A stretch of DNA of 64,000 nucleotides, from contig NZ_QGTW01000001.1 in assembly GCF_003182355.1 (NCBI RefSeq), forward strand, positions 310,001-374,000, in the 5' to 3' direction. The notes below the pieces were generated by a model. The model had not been told where the DNA came from. It did not search any database and worked only from the letters and a program-made list of their open reading frames with translations. The number at the start of each line of letters is the position of its first letter. Within the stretch, counting starts at the first letter, position 1. Shown here piece by piece: positions 17,079 to 25,051 of the stretch. This stretch comes from Cytobacillus oceanisediminis (GTDB lineage: Bacteria > Bacillota > Bacilli > Bacillales > Cytobacillaceae). The position numbers and the translations under genes are program-made.

Positions 17079-17096
17079 TGTTTTGTAAGTAAAACA
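17079..17096. promoter_or_regulatory. Palindromic operator 5 (hydrolase-iclR unit)
   Basis: TGTTTTGTAAGTAAAACA has the same arms as operators 1-4 with a different 6-bp centre, 21 bp upstream of the hydrolase start. It implies autoregulation of iclR. Confidence 0.7.
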
Positions 17097-17276
17097 CCGT
17101 TTCGGTTATCCTTATCATAAATCATATTGAGAAATAGTCAACTGAATGTTCAAAAAATAACACTTGGATGCGAAATACGATTTTTTACATTCTACCCTAT
17201 CTTGAAAAGTAAATAATATCATATATTTCAGATCTCATACCCTCTGCAATTTCCGAATAATCTAGCTTAAAAAAAT

Positions 17277-17379
17277 TTTATCTGCATTATGATTTCATTT
17301 ATAACCATTATAAAAACTTTTTATTTATGTTATAAATCGTTTTATCCCTATTATAAAAAAATTTATCTGCATTATAAAT
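17277..17379 (-). repeat. Phased repeat block B' (TTTATC / ATTATAA units)
   Basis: TTTATC-like cores start at 17277, 17298, 17320, 17341 and 17362, and TTATA starts at 17287, 17308, 17330, 17351 and 17372. Both series have steps of 21, 22, 21 and 21 bp. On the minus strand the cores read CAGATAAA, GGGATAAA and similar. The block fills most of the 330-bp gap between the operator at 17079 and the esterase terminator. The rest of that gap shows nothing else. Confidence 0.75.
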
Positions 17380-17389
17380 TTTCACCCGC

Positions 17390-17417
17390 AAAAAAGCTTG
17401 CCCTAAAGAGGACAAGC
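17390..17417 (-). terminator. Terminator of the esterase gene
   Basis: A 9-bp stem with one mismatch (17396-17404 with 17409-17417) borders an A-run, read as U on the minus strand. It starts nine nt after the esterase stop codon. Confidence 0.75.
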
Positions 17418-17425
17418 CAGGTATT

Positions 17426-18184
17426 TTAAGAAAAAACTTCTATTCGCATTTTCTGAATATATTTGTGCGTTTTTTCAATAATTATCTCTTTATCATAATC
17501 CATTGAAGCAACATGGTAGGAGTTGTATAGCGGTACAACTTCCTTCTGATCAGACCCAATATGCTCTGCAATGTAATCAGTGCATTCGGCAGGAACTACA
17601 TGATCCTCTATGGACTTAAAGCAAAGAACCGGATTTTTAATAGCTGGCAAAATGGCAGGGGTTTTCTCCATTACCTCCTGCAGTTCATGGATCGAGCGAA
17701 TGGAAACTTTCCCATATGTTACTTCCTCAACCCCTGCACATTTAATATCAGGTGTCCCCTCAGTTAAATACCGTGGACTTGTTTTCCCAATGAGGTAATC
17801 ATAGGAAGGTACCCTTAAGGCAGCATTTATTAAAACCAGCCCTTTAATTTCAGGATATTTATTTGCCAGCCAAAGTGCCAGCGCACCGCCCATAGATTGT
17901 CCCACTACATAAACAGCTGAGCACTGTTCTTTTAAGAATAGATAACCCTTTTCCATTTCGGCAAACCAGTCCTGATGGGTCGTCTTTTCCATATCTTTAT
18001 AATGTGTGCCATGGCCTTTAAGCCTTGGGGCAAAAACCGAATACCCAAGCTTTGCAAATGCTTCTCCTAAAAAACGGACACTCTGGGGAGTCCCAAGAAA
18101 GCCATGTGTGAGTAAGAGACCGACCTCATTGCCTTCCAAATAAAATGATTCCGCACCGTCCATAACAGGGTAAAATTCTCTCAT
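17426..18184 (-). CDS. Carboxylesterase, Est30/YvaK type
   Basis: The 252-residue alpha/beta hydrolase has LLTHGFLGTPQSVRFL at the N-terminus (HGFxGTP is typical of Est30-like esterases), the nucleophile motif VGQSMGGALALWLA (about 92), CFKSIEDHVVP (catalytic Asp) and NSYHVASMDYDKE (catalytic His). Length and motifs match thermostable carboxylesterase Est30 and B. subtilis YvaK. It is a single gene with its own terminator. The start is ATG at 18184 behind GGGAGG. Confidence 0.82.
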   Translation of the reverse strand: MREFYPVMDGAESFYLEGNEVGLLLTHGFLGTPQSVRFLGEAFAKLGYSVFAPRLKGHGTHYKDMEKTTHQDWFAEMEKGYLFLKEQCSAVYVVGQSMGGALALWLANKYPEIKGLVLINAALRVPSYDYLIGKTSPRYLTEGTPDIKCAGVEEVTYGKVSIRSIHELQEVMEKTPAILPAIKNPVLCFKSIEDHVVPAECTDYIAEHIGSDQKEVVPLYNSYHVASMDYDKEIIIEKTHKYIQKMRIEVFS

Positions 18185-18338
18185 CACACTGTTCCTCCCT
18201 CAAAAGTTGTTATTCACATTATATTACCTACTATTCCGACCTGTCAACTCGTATTTATATCTAAAATTGTACCGCCAATCACTATTTTGGCGGTACAAAA
18301 AGTCCAATACTGTTTTTGCAAATTCACCAACTAAAAGG

Positions 18339-18479
18339 TTACTGACCTTGTGCTCCATTAGAGGTAACTCTTCGTACATGATCCTCTTCAAAGTTGTGTT
18401 TTCTGGCAGCATCAACTTTGTCGTTTAATAATTTCTTCTGATCCACTTGACCTGATGGCGTATTATTTTTCTTTGACAC
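18339..18479 (-). CDS. Small hydrophilic protein (46 residues), unknown
   Basis: GTG at 18479 follows an AAAGGGG site about 8 nt upstream and opens a 46-codon frame ending at TAA 18339. The product is highly charged and polar (SKKNNTPSGQVDQKKLLND, then ARKHNFEEDHVRRVTSNGAQ), with no hydrophobic segment. The composition recalls small spore or stress proteins of bacilli, but I do not recognise the family. It is too short for ordinary gene finders. The alternative frame over the same bases (18224-18415) lacks a ribosome binding site. Confidence 0.6.
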   Translation of the reverse strand: MSKKNNTPSGQVDQKKLLNDKVDAARKHNFEEDHVRRVTSNGAQGQ

Positions 18480-18554
18480 GTAAAAACCCCTTTATCGTTA
18501 TTTTATTACCCACTTATTTTGATTTATTTTGTTTAAAATAAACATAAATTTATT

Positions 18555-18584
18555 AAAAAACCTGCCCCAAACAGGACAGGTTTT
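18555..18584 (-). terminator. Terminator of the MFS gene
   Basis: Stem AACCTG-CC / GG-CAGGTT (one bulge) borders an A-run on the plus strand. It abuts the stop codon of the MFS gene. Confidence 0.7.
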
Positions 18585-19810
18585 CAAGTCGCCTTCACTC
18601 CCTTAATAAAAGATCCCTTATAATCCCTCGGCAAAACCAGCAAACTAACCAGCGGCCCAAGAGCCAGGACAGCAAATCCCACTCCCCATCCGATCGTCTC
18701 ATTCGGCATGATGCTCAGAATGAAACCAAACACACCTGGAGAGAGAATGGTAATGCTATAGCCAATGACCTGCTGCATTCCTAAGGCGAGACCAATTGTA
18801 TTGGCAGTACTTAGTTCACTGATTGCTACAGAATAAATCGGGGAATCCCCGACCACTGTGATTCCATATAAAACGCCGATCAAAATAACAACAGTAAATG
18901 GAATAGACGAGATCCATCCAAACAGGAGAGAACAAAACAGGCCAATCAGCAGCAACGGCTTCAAAGCTCTTACTCTGCCAATCCTGTCGGACAGTTCTCC
19001 CCCCATCCAAGTTCCGAGAGCCCCAATCACAATAAAGAGACCCGCCCATAGATTGCCGATTTGCTGAGCGTTACCTGGAGAATAGCCATGGATCATGGCA
19101 GTGTAAACCATGAACGGCCCTACCCAGCCCCAGAAGGCGTACAGCTCCCACATATGACCTGCATAGGCAAGGTTCATGGCAACCAGTTTTTTGTTTGAGA
19201 ACAGTGATTTAAAAAGAGCAAACGACATCATAGGCGGGTACTCGGGCATTTTTGGATTTACTCTATAAATAAGCATCATGAATCCAGCAATAAATGCTCC
19301 AATGGAAGTAATGACCACTACGCCTCTCCAGCCGAAAAAGGAAATCAAAGGAGCAGAAAACAGCAATGCACTGCCCGAACCAACAACTAGTGCACCCACG
19401 TAAATCCCGAACGTCTTCCCTCTTGTTTCCGGCGGATAAATTCCCGAAAGATATTTAAGCCCGGGGACATATATGCCGCCCAAACCAATCCCGGCAATGA
19501 TTCTTAAGGCTAACCCGCTCCAAAATCCTTCAGCAGCAACCCCAAAAAGCAGTCCGCTGACTCCAGCTATTAATGATGCAGAAATAAAAATATATCTCGG
19601 ATTGACACGGTCAGACAGGTAACCAAACAAGAAAACAGAAATCACATAACCAAACTGAAAGGAAGAGAGAATAATTCCGGCTTCACCGGATGTGAGTCCC
19701 CATTCTTTCTTGACGATTGGCAGGATTGCTGAATAATTAAACCAGATTAACATCGTTAAAAACTGTGCAAATGAAACGAGTAACAATGGGAATAAAGAGA
19801 TTTTTTTCAT
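18584..19810 (-). CDS. MFS transporter, unknown substrate
   Basis: The 408-residue protein has about 12 membrane segments. It carries the MFS loop motif FGYLSDRVNPRYIFI (about 60-75), RIIAGIGLGGIYVPGLKYL, and a second-half copy GGELSDRIGRVRALK (about 265). It resembles the nitrate/cyanate-type or general MFS carriers of bacilli. Nothing in the neighbourhood identifies a substrate. It is monocistronic, with a 214-bp gap upstream in which I see only AT-rich sequence. Confidence 0.8.
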   Translation of the reverse strand: MKKISLFPLLLVSFAQFLTMLIWFNYSAILPIVKKEWGLTSGEAGIILSSFQFGYVISVFLFGYLSDRVNPRYIFISASLIAGVSGLLFGVAAEGFWSGLALRIIAGIGLGGIYVPGLKYLSGIYPPETRGKTFGIYVGALVVGSGSALLFSAPLISFFGWRGVVVITSIGAFIAGFMMLIYRVNPKMPEYPPMMSFALFKSLFSNKKLVAMNLAYAGHMWELYAFWGWVGPFMVYTAMIHGYSPGNAQQIGNLWAGLFIVIGALGTWMGGELSDRIGRVRALKPLLLIGLFCSLLFGWISSIPFTVVILIGVLYGITVVGDSPIYSVAISELSTANTIGLALGMQQVIGYSITILSPGVFGFILSIMPNETIGWGVGFAVLALGPLVSLLVLPRDYKGSFIKGVKAT

Positions 19811-20024
19811 TTTGCCCCCTCATAATTTTAAACAGTTAATCTCATTCTATCTGTCCTTATTAACTGAACTGGCTGCCTTAACGACTAGAGCTGGATTGAC
19901 TCAACTCGATAGAAAGGTATTATTCGTAAACCCTCCATTCAATCTTTCGATAATAAAATCGTCGTAAATTTCTTTAAGCTCTTTTTCTATTATTTTTCAA
20001 TAAACATACCCCACCCAATTACAT

Positions 20025-20837
20025 CTATTCATAAAATACAGATTCACTGATTTCCAAAAAGCCTTCGATTGTTTCTAAAACCTCTATAAGCTCTATCCAG
20101 GTTAGCCCAGTCCCAAGTTCATTTGCATGAGCAAGTTCATCTCGCAAGCGGCGGATTTCTTTCGCGATACTTCTTCCGGCAGTCTTGGAAGGGACCCTAA
20201 AAATCGTTCTTAACTTCTCATCCTCCACGAACACCAAATCAAGCTTATCGCTTATTTGCAGGCATTCTACCAGATTTAAATCCTCATTTCGATCAACTTT
20301 GTCCTTATAAAGCTCCACGGCTTTCTCCAATCTGCCCGGGCTTATATGCTTTTTCCAGCTTTGGTCAGGAAAGTGAATATTAATGATTTCACCAAGCTTC
20401 ATTTCCAGAAGAGTAATATAGCCAAAAATGATCATTCTAACGGGTGCTTTCTGCAAATCGGAATAGGTAACGAGCTTCGTTACCATTGCTTTTTCCAGAA
20501 TAAAAACCCGCCTGCTATCCTTTAAAATGTGAAGCAGATGAATGAGAGGGGTAGAGTCAGAAATCAAATCCTTTGCTGTAAAACTCTTCATATAATCCTT
20601 TACACGGCCAGCTGACAAGTGATCACGTTCAATATAGCCGGCAATCTCATCATCTTTTTTTACACCGAGTACATCAAAATGATTCCTTGCCATCTCCTCT
20701 TTAATCAAACGCGCATCATCTTCCTCATGGCAAAACTGGATTGATTCGGCAATGCTGGTTACCGTAATGTTCGTCTCAAATAAATCCTTAAGACTTTTGT
20801 ATGAACTGAATTGAGAAGCTTGGAATAGGTTCTTCAT
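20025..20837 (-). CDS. CBS-domain protein with a C-terminal HEPN-like domain
   Basis: The 270-residue protein has an N-terminal half (about 25-135) that reads as a CBS pair (SIAESIQFCHEEDDARLIKE, then VKDYMKSFTAKDLISDSTPL, then RRVFILEKAMVTKLVTYSDL). The C-terminal half (about 140-265) is all-helical and contains RDELAH, an Rx4H motif like the catalytic motif of HEPN ribonucleases, inside RRLRDELAHANEL. CBS pairs sense adenine nucleotides, so the protein may couple nucleotide levels to RNA cleavage or to a non-catalytic HEPN role. The HEPN assignment is by motif only. Confidence 0.6.
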   Translation of the reverse strand: MKNLFQASQFSSYKSLKDLFETNITVTSIAESIQFCHEEDDARLIKEEMARNHFDVLGVKKDDEIAGYIERDHLSAGRVKDYMKSFTAKDLISDSTPLIHLLHILKDSRRVFILEKAMVTKLVTYSDLQKAPVRMIIFGYITLLEMKLGEIINIHFPDQSWKKHISPGRLEKAVELYKDKVDRNEDLNLVECLQISDKLDLVFVEDEKLRTIFRVPSKTAGRSIAKEIRRLRDELAHANELGTGLTWIELIEVLETIEGFLEISESVFYE

Positions 20838-20884
20838 CTTACCCCTGCCTTTTTAAAAGTTTGTCTGTTATGGGCTATATAACT

Positions 20885-21229
20885 TTAATTAACTGCTTCT
20901 TCAATAATTGAACTTCCTTCAGTAGAGTTTGCATCCTGCCATTGCCATTTCTCGTACAATCTTATCCTTCCATCTGGTAAAATTTCAGGTGCGGAAATGC
21001 ATTTTCCGCCTCTTATTTCATTTTTGTTGTTCACGTGGTTGTATCTAAACTCAAGACACCCATCTTCTTTGACTATACCAATCAATATTCCTTGTATTAT
21101 TTCGCCCCCGCTATAAGTTGCTGAAATAATATGTCCTTCTTGTTTATATGTAAAGAAAGTTTTTGAAGACACTTCTCCGTTAGCTGTATTTTCTATAGAG
21201 ACAAATTTTCGGCCATTATAATTTATCAT
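20885..21229 (-). CDS. Conserved small beta-rich protein, unknown
   Basis: The 114-residue acidic protein is predicted beta-rich, with repeated Gly-turn strands ([21 protein letters not shown], quoted in part as [11 protein letters not shown], and [14 protein letters not shown]). Similar Bacillus proteins are sometimes labelled n-acetylglutamate synthase without proof. There is no signal peptide or membrane segment. It is 47 bp upstream of the CBS-HEPN gene in the same direction, so the two may be co-transcribed. Confidence 0.6.
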   Translation of the reverse strand: MINYNGRKFVSIENTANGEVSSKTFFTYKQEGHIISATYSGGEIIQGILIGIVKEDGCLEFRYNHVNNKNEIRGGKCISAPEILPDGRIRLYEKWQWQDANSTEGSSIIEEAVN

Positions 21230-21380
21230 TTGGTTTCCTCTTCTCCTATAAATTTGTCTAAATTATATCATTTTCTTGTTAATATATTCTGCCCATTTTG
21301 TATATTCAAAAAATATATCCAGAACCTTTGATAGAAGACAAAATAAACCCATCTCTATTGTAAACTCTTTTTTTATTAAG

Positions 21381-21422
21381 TTGACATTTAATTATGTTAA
21401 CCCTAAAATAAAAACAGTTAAC
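21381..21422 (+). promoter_or_regulatory. Promoter with BirA-type operator for bioY-yhfT-yhfS
   Basis: TTGACA (21381-21386) and TAAAAT (21404-21409) are 17 bp apart. Two GTTAAC hexamers (21396-21401 and 21417-21422) flank the -10 element 21 bp apart, the arrangement expected of a Bacillus BirA operator, whose arms are GTTAAC-like. This predicts repression by biotin-loaded BirA. Confidence 0.7.
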
Positions 21423-21448
21423 CTACTATTATGAATGGGAGAGGTAAT

Positions 21449-22012
21449 ATGAAAGTTAAAGAGATTACATATGTAGCTTTATTTGCAGCTGTGATGGGAG
21501 CCCTTGGTTTGGTTCCGCCGATTATGCTATCATTTACACCTGTACCGATTACATTGCAAACACTGGGAGTACTTTTAGCCGGAGGCATTTTAGGCGCCAG
21601 ACTCGGCGGGATCAGCATGGCCGTTTTCCTTTTGCTTGTGGCTGTTGGGGCTCCGTTATTATCAGGTGGCCGCGGCGGAATTGGTGTTTTCTTCGGTCCG
21701 AGTGCCGGCTATTTGATCGCCTATCCGCTAACTGCATACTGTGTAGGCTATTTGCTAATGCGCTTCCGTACGTTAAAATTGAAGAATGTATTGCTTGTTA
21801 ACCTGACTGTTGGAATTTTCCTTATCTACGTTATCGGAATTCCTGTCCAAGCCTTCATGATGAATATTCCAGTGCTTGATGCTATAAAATTAAGCCTGGT
21901 CTATATTCCTGGTGATGTTTTAAAAGCGGCACTAGCGTCTTTCTTAGTGTATAGACTGCAAAAGCATCCGGTTATTAACAAGCAAATTTCAAAATCTCTG
22001 GAGACACTTTAA
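21449..22012 (+). CDS. bioY: Biotin transporter substrate-binding component BioY
   Basis: The 187-residue membrane protein is the S component of an ECF biotin transporter. It has the family signatures MGALGLVPPIMLSFTPVPIT and GGRGGIGVFFGPSAGYL, and about six hydrophobic segments. The start at 21449 follows GGGAGAGG. An upstream in-frame ATG at 21431 would overlap it. It heads the bioY-yhfT-yhfS operon known from B. subtilis (there called yhfU). The general ECF module is not in this window. Confidence 0.88.
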   Translation: MKVKEITYVALFAAVMGALGLVPPIMLSFTPVPITLQTLGVLLAGGILGARLGGISMAVFLLLVAVGAPLLSGGRGGIGVFFGPSAGYLIAYPLTAYCVGYLLMRFRTLKLKNVLLVNLTVGIFLIYVIGIPVQAFMMNIPVLDAIKLSLVYIPGDVLKAALASFLVYRLQKHPVINKQISKSLETL

Positions 22013-22045
22013 GGTGTCTCTTTTTCATAAGGAGAGGAAAAACCT

Positions 22046-23503
22046 TTGACAAACATCACATCTTCTATTAAAGAATTTGCCCAGCAATTCCCTGAAAAAA
22101 CGGCAATCAACACGAAAGACCAAACACTCACCTATAAGAATTGGGATATACTAGTATCCAAAACTGCTAACTGGCTTCGCTCCTTTTCCTTTGCAAATAA
22201 AACAATCAGCTTTCTTATGCCAAATGGCATCCCGTTCTTGCAGTTATTCACTGGTGCTTCCATGGCTGGCTGGACAGCGGTACCTTTCGATACAAAATGG
22301 AAGGCTGCAGAACTGGACAAACGATTGGCGATTTCCTGCCCTTCCATAGTGGTAACAACAAAAGATCTTTACCACCATGTCGCACACCTGCACCCATTAG
22401 TTCTTATTTGGGAGGATTGCAGGGAGGAACTCAGCAAAAAAGATCCGGTTTTTCATATGGAGATGGATAATAACATTCCTTTTTATATGGGCTTTACTTC
22501 AGGAACCACGGGAAAACCAAAAGCGTTTATCCGCTCCCATAAATCCTGGGCTGCCAGCTTCCTTGTGAATCAGCATGATTTTGATATGGATGAAAACGAA
22601 CACGTCCTGATTCCTGGATCCCTCATACACTCTCATTTTTTATATGGGGCAATCAGCACGCTTTGTACAGGCGGAACCGTTCACCTGCTGGAAAAATTCA
22701 GTGCACCACAGACACTATCACTGACTGAAGAGCGGGACATCACAACTCTTTATGTGGTTCCAACGATGATTGCTGCCATTTTAAAAGAAGATAGAGTAAT
22801 AGAAAGGCCAATTAAAATTATTTCCTCCGGTGCAAAGTGGGATAAACATTCAAAGCAAGCCATCCGCAATATATTTTCTCATTTGACGATGATTGAATTT
22901 TACGGTGCAAGTGAACTCAGTTATGTAACGTATTTAACAGACGACCATAAAACGGATTCAGTCGGCAAGCCTTGCCACGGAGTCGAAATCGAAATAAGAG
23001 GTTCCCGCAGCGAAAAGCTGGAAGCCAATGCTATTGGCAAAATATTTGTAAGGAGTGACCTGATTTTCGATGGGTACCTCCATCCGGAAACAAAGAAGAT
23101 CCAAACCATAAAGGATGAAGATGGCTGGGCAACGGTTCATGATATGGGTTATGTGGATGATGAAGGCTATTTAAATATAAGCGGCCGGGAAAAAAATATG
23201 ATCTTATACGGAGCCATTAATATTTTCCCAGAGGAAATAGAAAAAGTGCTTTCACTAAACCCGGCAGTAGAAGAAGTCGCAGTCATTGGATTGCACGACC
23301 CCTATTGGGGACAAATTGCAGCAGCTGTCGTTAAAGGAAAAGCATCCATACTCGATTTAAAACGCCTTTGTAAAAAGCATTTGGCAGCCTATAAAGTGCC
23401 GCGAAAATGGTTCTTTCTTGATGAAATGCCCTATACCACGAGCGGAAAGATTGCGCGTGCCCAGCTTAAGGATTCCATTGAAAGCAAGGTGACCAGCCAT
23501 TAA
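22046..23503 (+). CDS. yhfT: Acyl-CoA synthetase-like adenylate-forming enzyme, YhfT type
   Basis: The 485-residue ANL-superfamily protein has the P-loop FTSGTTGKPKAFIRSH (about 152-167), EFYGASELSY (about 282-291), HDMGYVDDEGYLNISGR (Asp/Arg hinge) and the catalytic Lys in TTSGKIAR near the C-terminus. It would activate a fatty or dicarboxylic acid as acyl-AMP then acyl-CoA. Because it is co-regulated with BioY, a role in supplying a pimeloyl-type precursor or in acyl metabolism tied to biotin is likely. This is inferred, as it is for the B. subtilis operon. Confidence 0.82.
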   Translation: MTNITSSIKEFAQQFPEKTAINTKDQTLTYKNWDILVSKTANWLRSFSFANKTISFLMPNGIPFLQLFTGASMAGWTAVPFDTKWKAAELDKRLAISCPSIVVTTKDLYHHVAHLHPLVLIWEDCREELSKKDPVFHMEMDNNIPFYMGFTSGTTGKPKAFIRSHKSWAASFLVNQHDFDMDENEHVLIPGSLIHSHFLYGAISTLCTGGTVHLLEKFSAPQTLSLTEERDITTLYVVPTMIAAILKEDRVIERPIKIISSGAKWDKHSKQAIRNIFSHLTMIEFYGASELSYVTYLTDDHKTDSVGKPCHGVEIEIRGSRSEKLEANAIGKIFVRSDLIFDGYLHPETKKIQTIKDEDGWATVHDMGYVDDEGYLNISGREKNMILYGAINIFPEEIEKVLSLNPAVEEVAVIGLHDPYWGQIAAAVVKGKASILDLKRLCKKHLAAYKVPRKWFFLDEMPYTTSGKIARAQLKDSIESKVTSH

Positions 23504-24593
23504 GAGAGCTGTAATTGTGAACGCAAAAAGAACCCCGATTGGAAAAGTCAACGGAATGCTCAAGACAAATGAACCGCATGACCTGGCTGCCCCTCTTCTA
23601 AAACATTTGGCACAAGGAGTAGAAGAAAAGATTAATGACGTCATTTTAGGAAATGTGGTTGGCCCGGGGGGAAATATAGCCCGATTATCCGCATTGGAAG
23701 CAGAACTGCCGCTCTCCGTTCCGGGCCTAACGCTGGATCGCCAATGCAGTGCTGGGCTGGAAGCCATTCGAATGGCCTGCTATTACATACAGGGAGGCGC
23801 CGGCACGTGCTACATCGCTGGCGGAACAGAAAGCACAAGCACCTCCCCATATCCTTCAAGAGCCCGCTTCTCACCGGACAAAATCGGAGATCCCGAAATG
23901 GGGCTGGCTGCAGAATACGTGGCAGAAAAATATGGAGTATCCAGAGAATCGCAGGATGAGTATGCCAGCTTGAGCTATGAACGGAGCTGGAATGCTTACG
24001 AACAGGGGCTGCTGGAGAGAGAGATTATCACGATTGAGAATAACAGAGTGGATGAGGAGTTTTTTAAAAGAAGAAAAATGGAAGCCCTTTTAAAGCGTGC
24101 AAAGCCCATTTTCAAGCAAGCCGGTACCGTTACGGCCGCCAATAGCTGCGGAATCCATGATGGTGCATCTGCCGTACTCGTCATGGAGGAAGAAGCTGCA
24201 CGAAACCATGGATTAAAACCTATTTTACGGTTTGCAGATAGTGAAGTTGCAGGTGTACATCCCCATTACCCGGGATTTGCCCCTGTTCCCGCTATACAGG
24301 CTATCTTAGAAAGAAATTACTTAACCATCGAAGATATTGATTTAATAGAAATCAACGAAGCCTTCTCATCAAAAATCGTTGCATGTGCTAATGAGCTTTC
24401 CATTCCATATGAAAAACTAAATATAAATGGCGGTGCTTTAACAATTGGCCACCCTTATGGCGCATCAGGTGCCATTATGGTTACTAGATTATTCTATGAG
24501 GTTCAAAGAAGAAAGTCAGCCAAATATGTACTTGCTGCAATCGGCAGCGGGGGCGGAGTTGGTGTTGCTGTGCTGTTTGAAGTGGCAGCTTAA
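23499..24593 (+). CDS. yhfS: Thiolase-family acetyl-CoA acyltransferase-like protein, YhfS type, probable ATT start
   Basis: The thiolase-fold protein is about 364 residues. It has the nucleophile Cys in LDRQCSAGLEA (about 83), NEAFSSKIVA, NGGALTIGHPYGASGA (catalytic His) and the C-terminal glycine loop. The first ATG/GTG/TTG-type start (GTG 23517) lacks a ribosome binding site. The frame extends to ATT 23499, preceded by AAGGTGACC and overlapping the yhfT stop, and restores the N-terminus KRAVIVNAKRTPIGK normal for thiolases. The C-terminal loop reads AAIGSGGGVG, lacking the usual second Cys (CIGGGxG). It is shorter than typical thiolases (about 390). Confidence 0.78.
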   Translation: MKRAVIVNAKRTPIGKVNGMLKTNEPHDLAAPLLKHLAQGVEEKINDVILGNVVGPGGNIARLSALEAELPLSVPGLTLDRQCSAGLEAIRMACYYIQGGAGTCYIAGGTESTSTSPYPSRARFSPDKIGDPEMGLAAEYVAEKYGVSRESQDEYASLSYERSWNAYEQGLLEREIITIENNRVDEEFFKRRKMEALLKRAKPIFKQAGTVTAANSCGIHDGASAVLVMEEEAARNHGLKPILRFADSEVAGVHPHYPGFAPVPAIQAILERNYLTIEDIDLIEINEAFSSKIVACANELSIPYEKLNINGGALTIGHPYGASGAIMVTRLFYEVQRRKSAKYVLAAIGSGGGVGVAVLFEVAA

Positions 24594-24639
24594 AAATAAG
24601 TGTCCCTGCATTTATCAAGAAACCGCATTAGCCTAAAAC

Positions 24640-24692
24640 CTGGAATAAGAGCTTAAATTTTTAATAGTTTAAGGTTCTTATTCCAGATTTTT
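24640..24692. terminator. Bidirectional terminator after the biotin operon
   Basis: A long stem (CTGGAATAAGA-CTTAAA with TTTAAG-TCTTATTCCAG, one small internal defect) is followed by ATTTTTTATT on the plus strand. It lies 47 nt after yhfS. Confidence 0.85.
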
Positions 24693-24764
24693 TATTGTAA
24701 AAGCTCTGTTTCTTTTTAAAGATACGCTGTTTAAATCCTCCTTTTCAGTGGATAATCAACGCGT

Positions 24765-24846
24765 GATATGACAAAATAGCACAATATTATCACCTGCTAG
24801 CACTTAGATATTTGACAGATATCACCTAACATCAACAAGATATCAC
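24765..24846 (-). repeat. Weak phased repeat block F (TATCAC/TAGCAC units)
   Basis: TATCAC, TAGCAC or close variants (TATGAC, TATTTG) start near 24767, 24777, 24788, 24798, 24809, 24820, 24830 and 24841, i.e. every 10-11 bp, with the best copies about 21 bp apart. On the minus strand they read GGTGATATC and GTGCTA. It is more degenerate than the other blocks. It occupies the convergent gap between the biotin operon and the cobalamin operon. The rest of the 24.6-25.3 kb gap holds only two terminators. Confidence 0.45.
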
Positions 24847-25019
24847 TTCTTCTTGCTTTATCCCACAAACTTAATAATGCGTCATTCGCTAGATTTAAAC
24901 ATATACTATTTTTCAAACCCCGCTTCATCAGGTGCGGCAAAACTCCACTTATGGTTCCCTTTAACATTCCGCTACCAGTTAAATGATTCATTCTTCCACT
25001 CAGTCCCGTTACTGGACCA

Positions 25020-25051
25020 AAAAAAAGCGGCTCTTCTTTTGGAAGAACCGC
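25020..25051 (-). terminator. Terminator, probably of the cobalamin operon
   Basis: A 10-bp stem with one G-U pair (25027-25036 with 25042-25051) borders eight A on the plus strand. It lies 245 nt after btuR. No gene is evident between. Confidence 0.65.
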
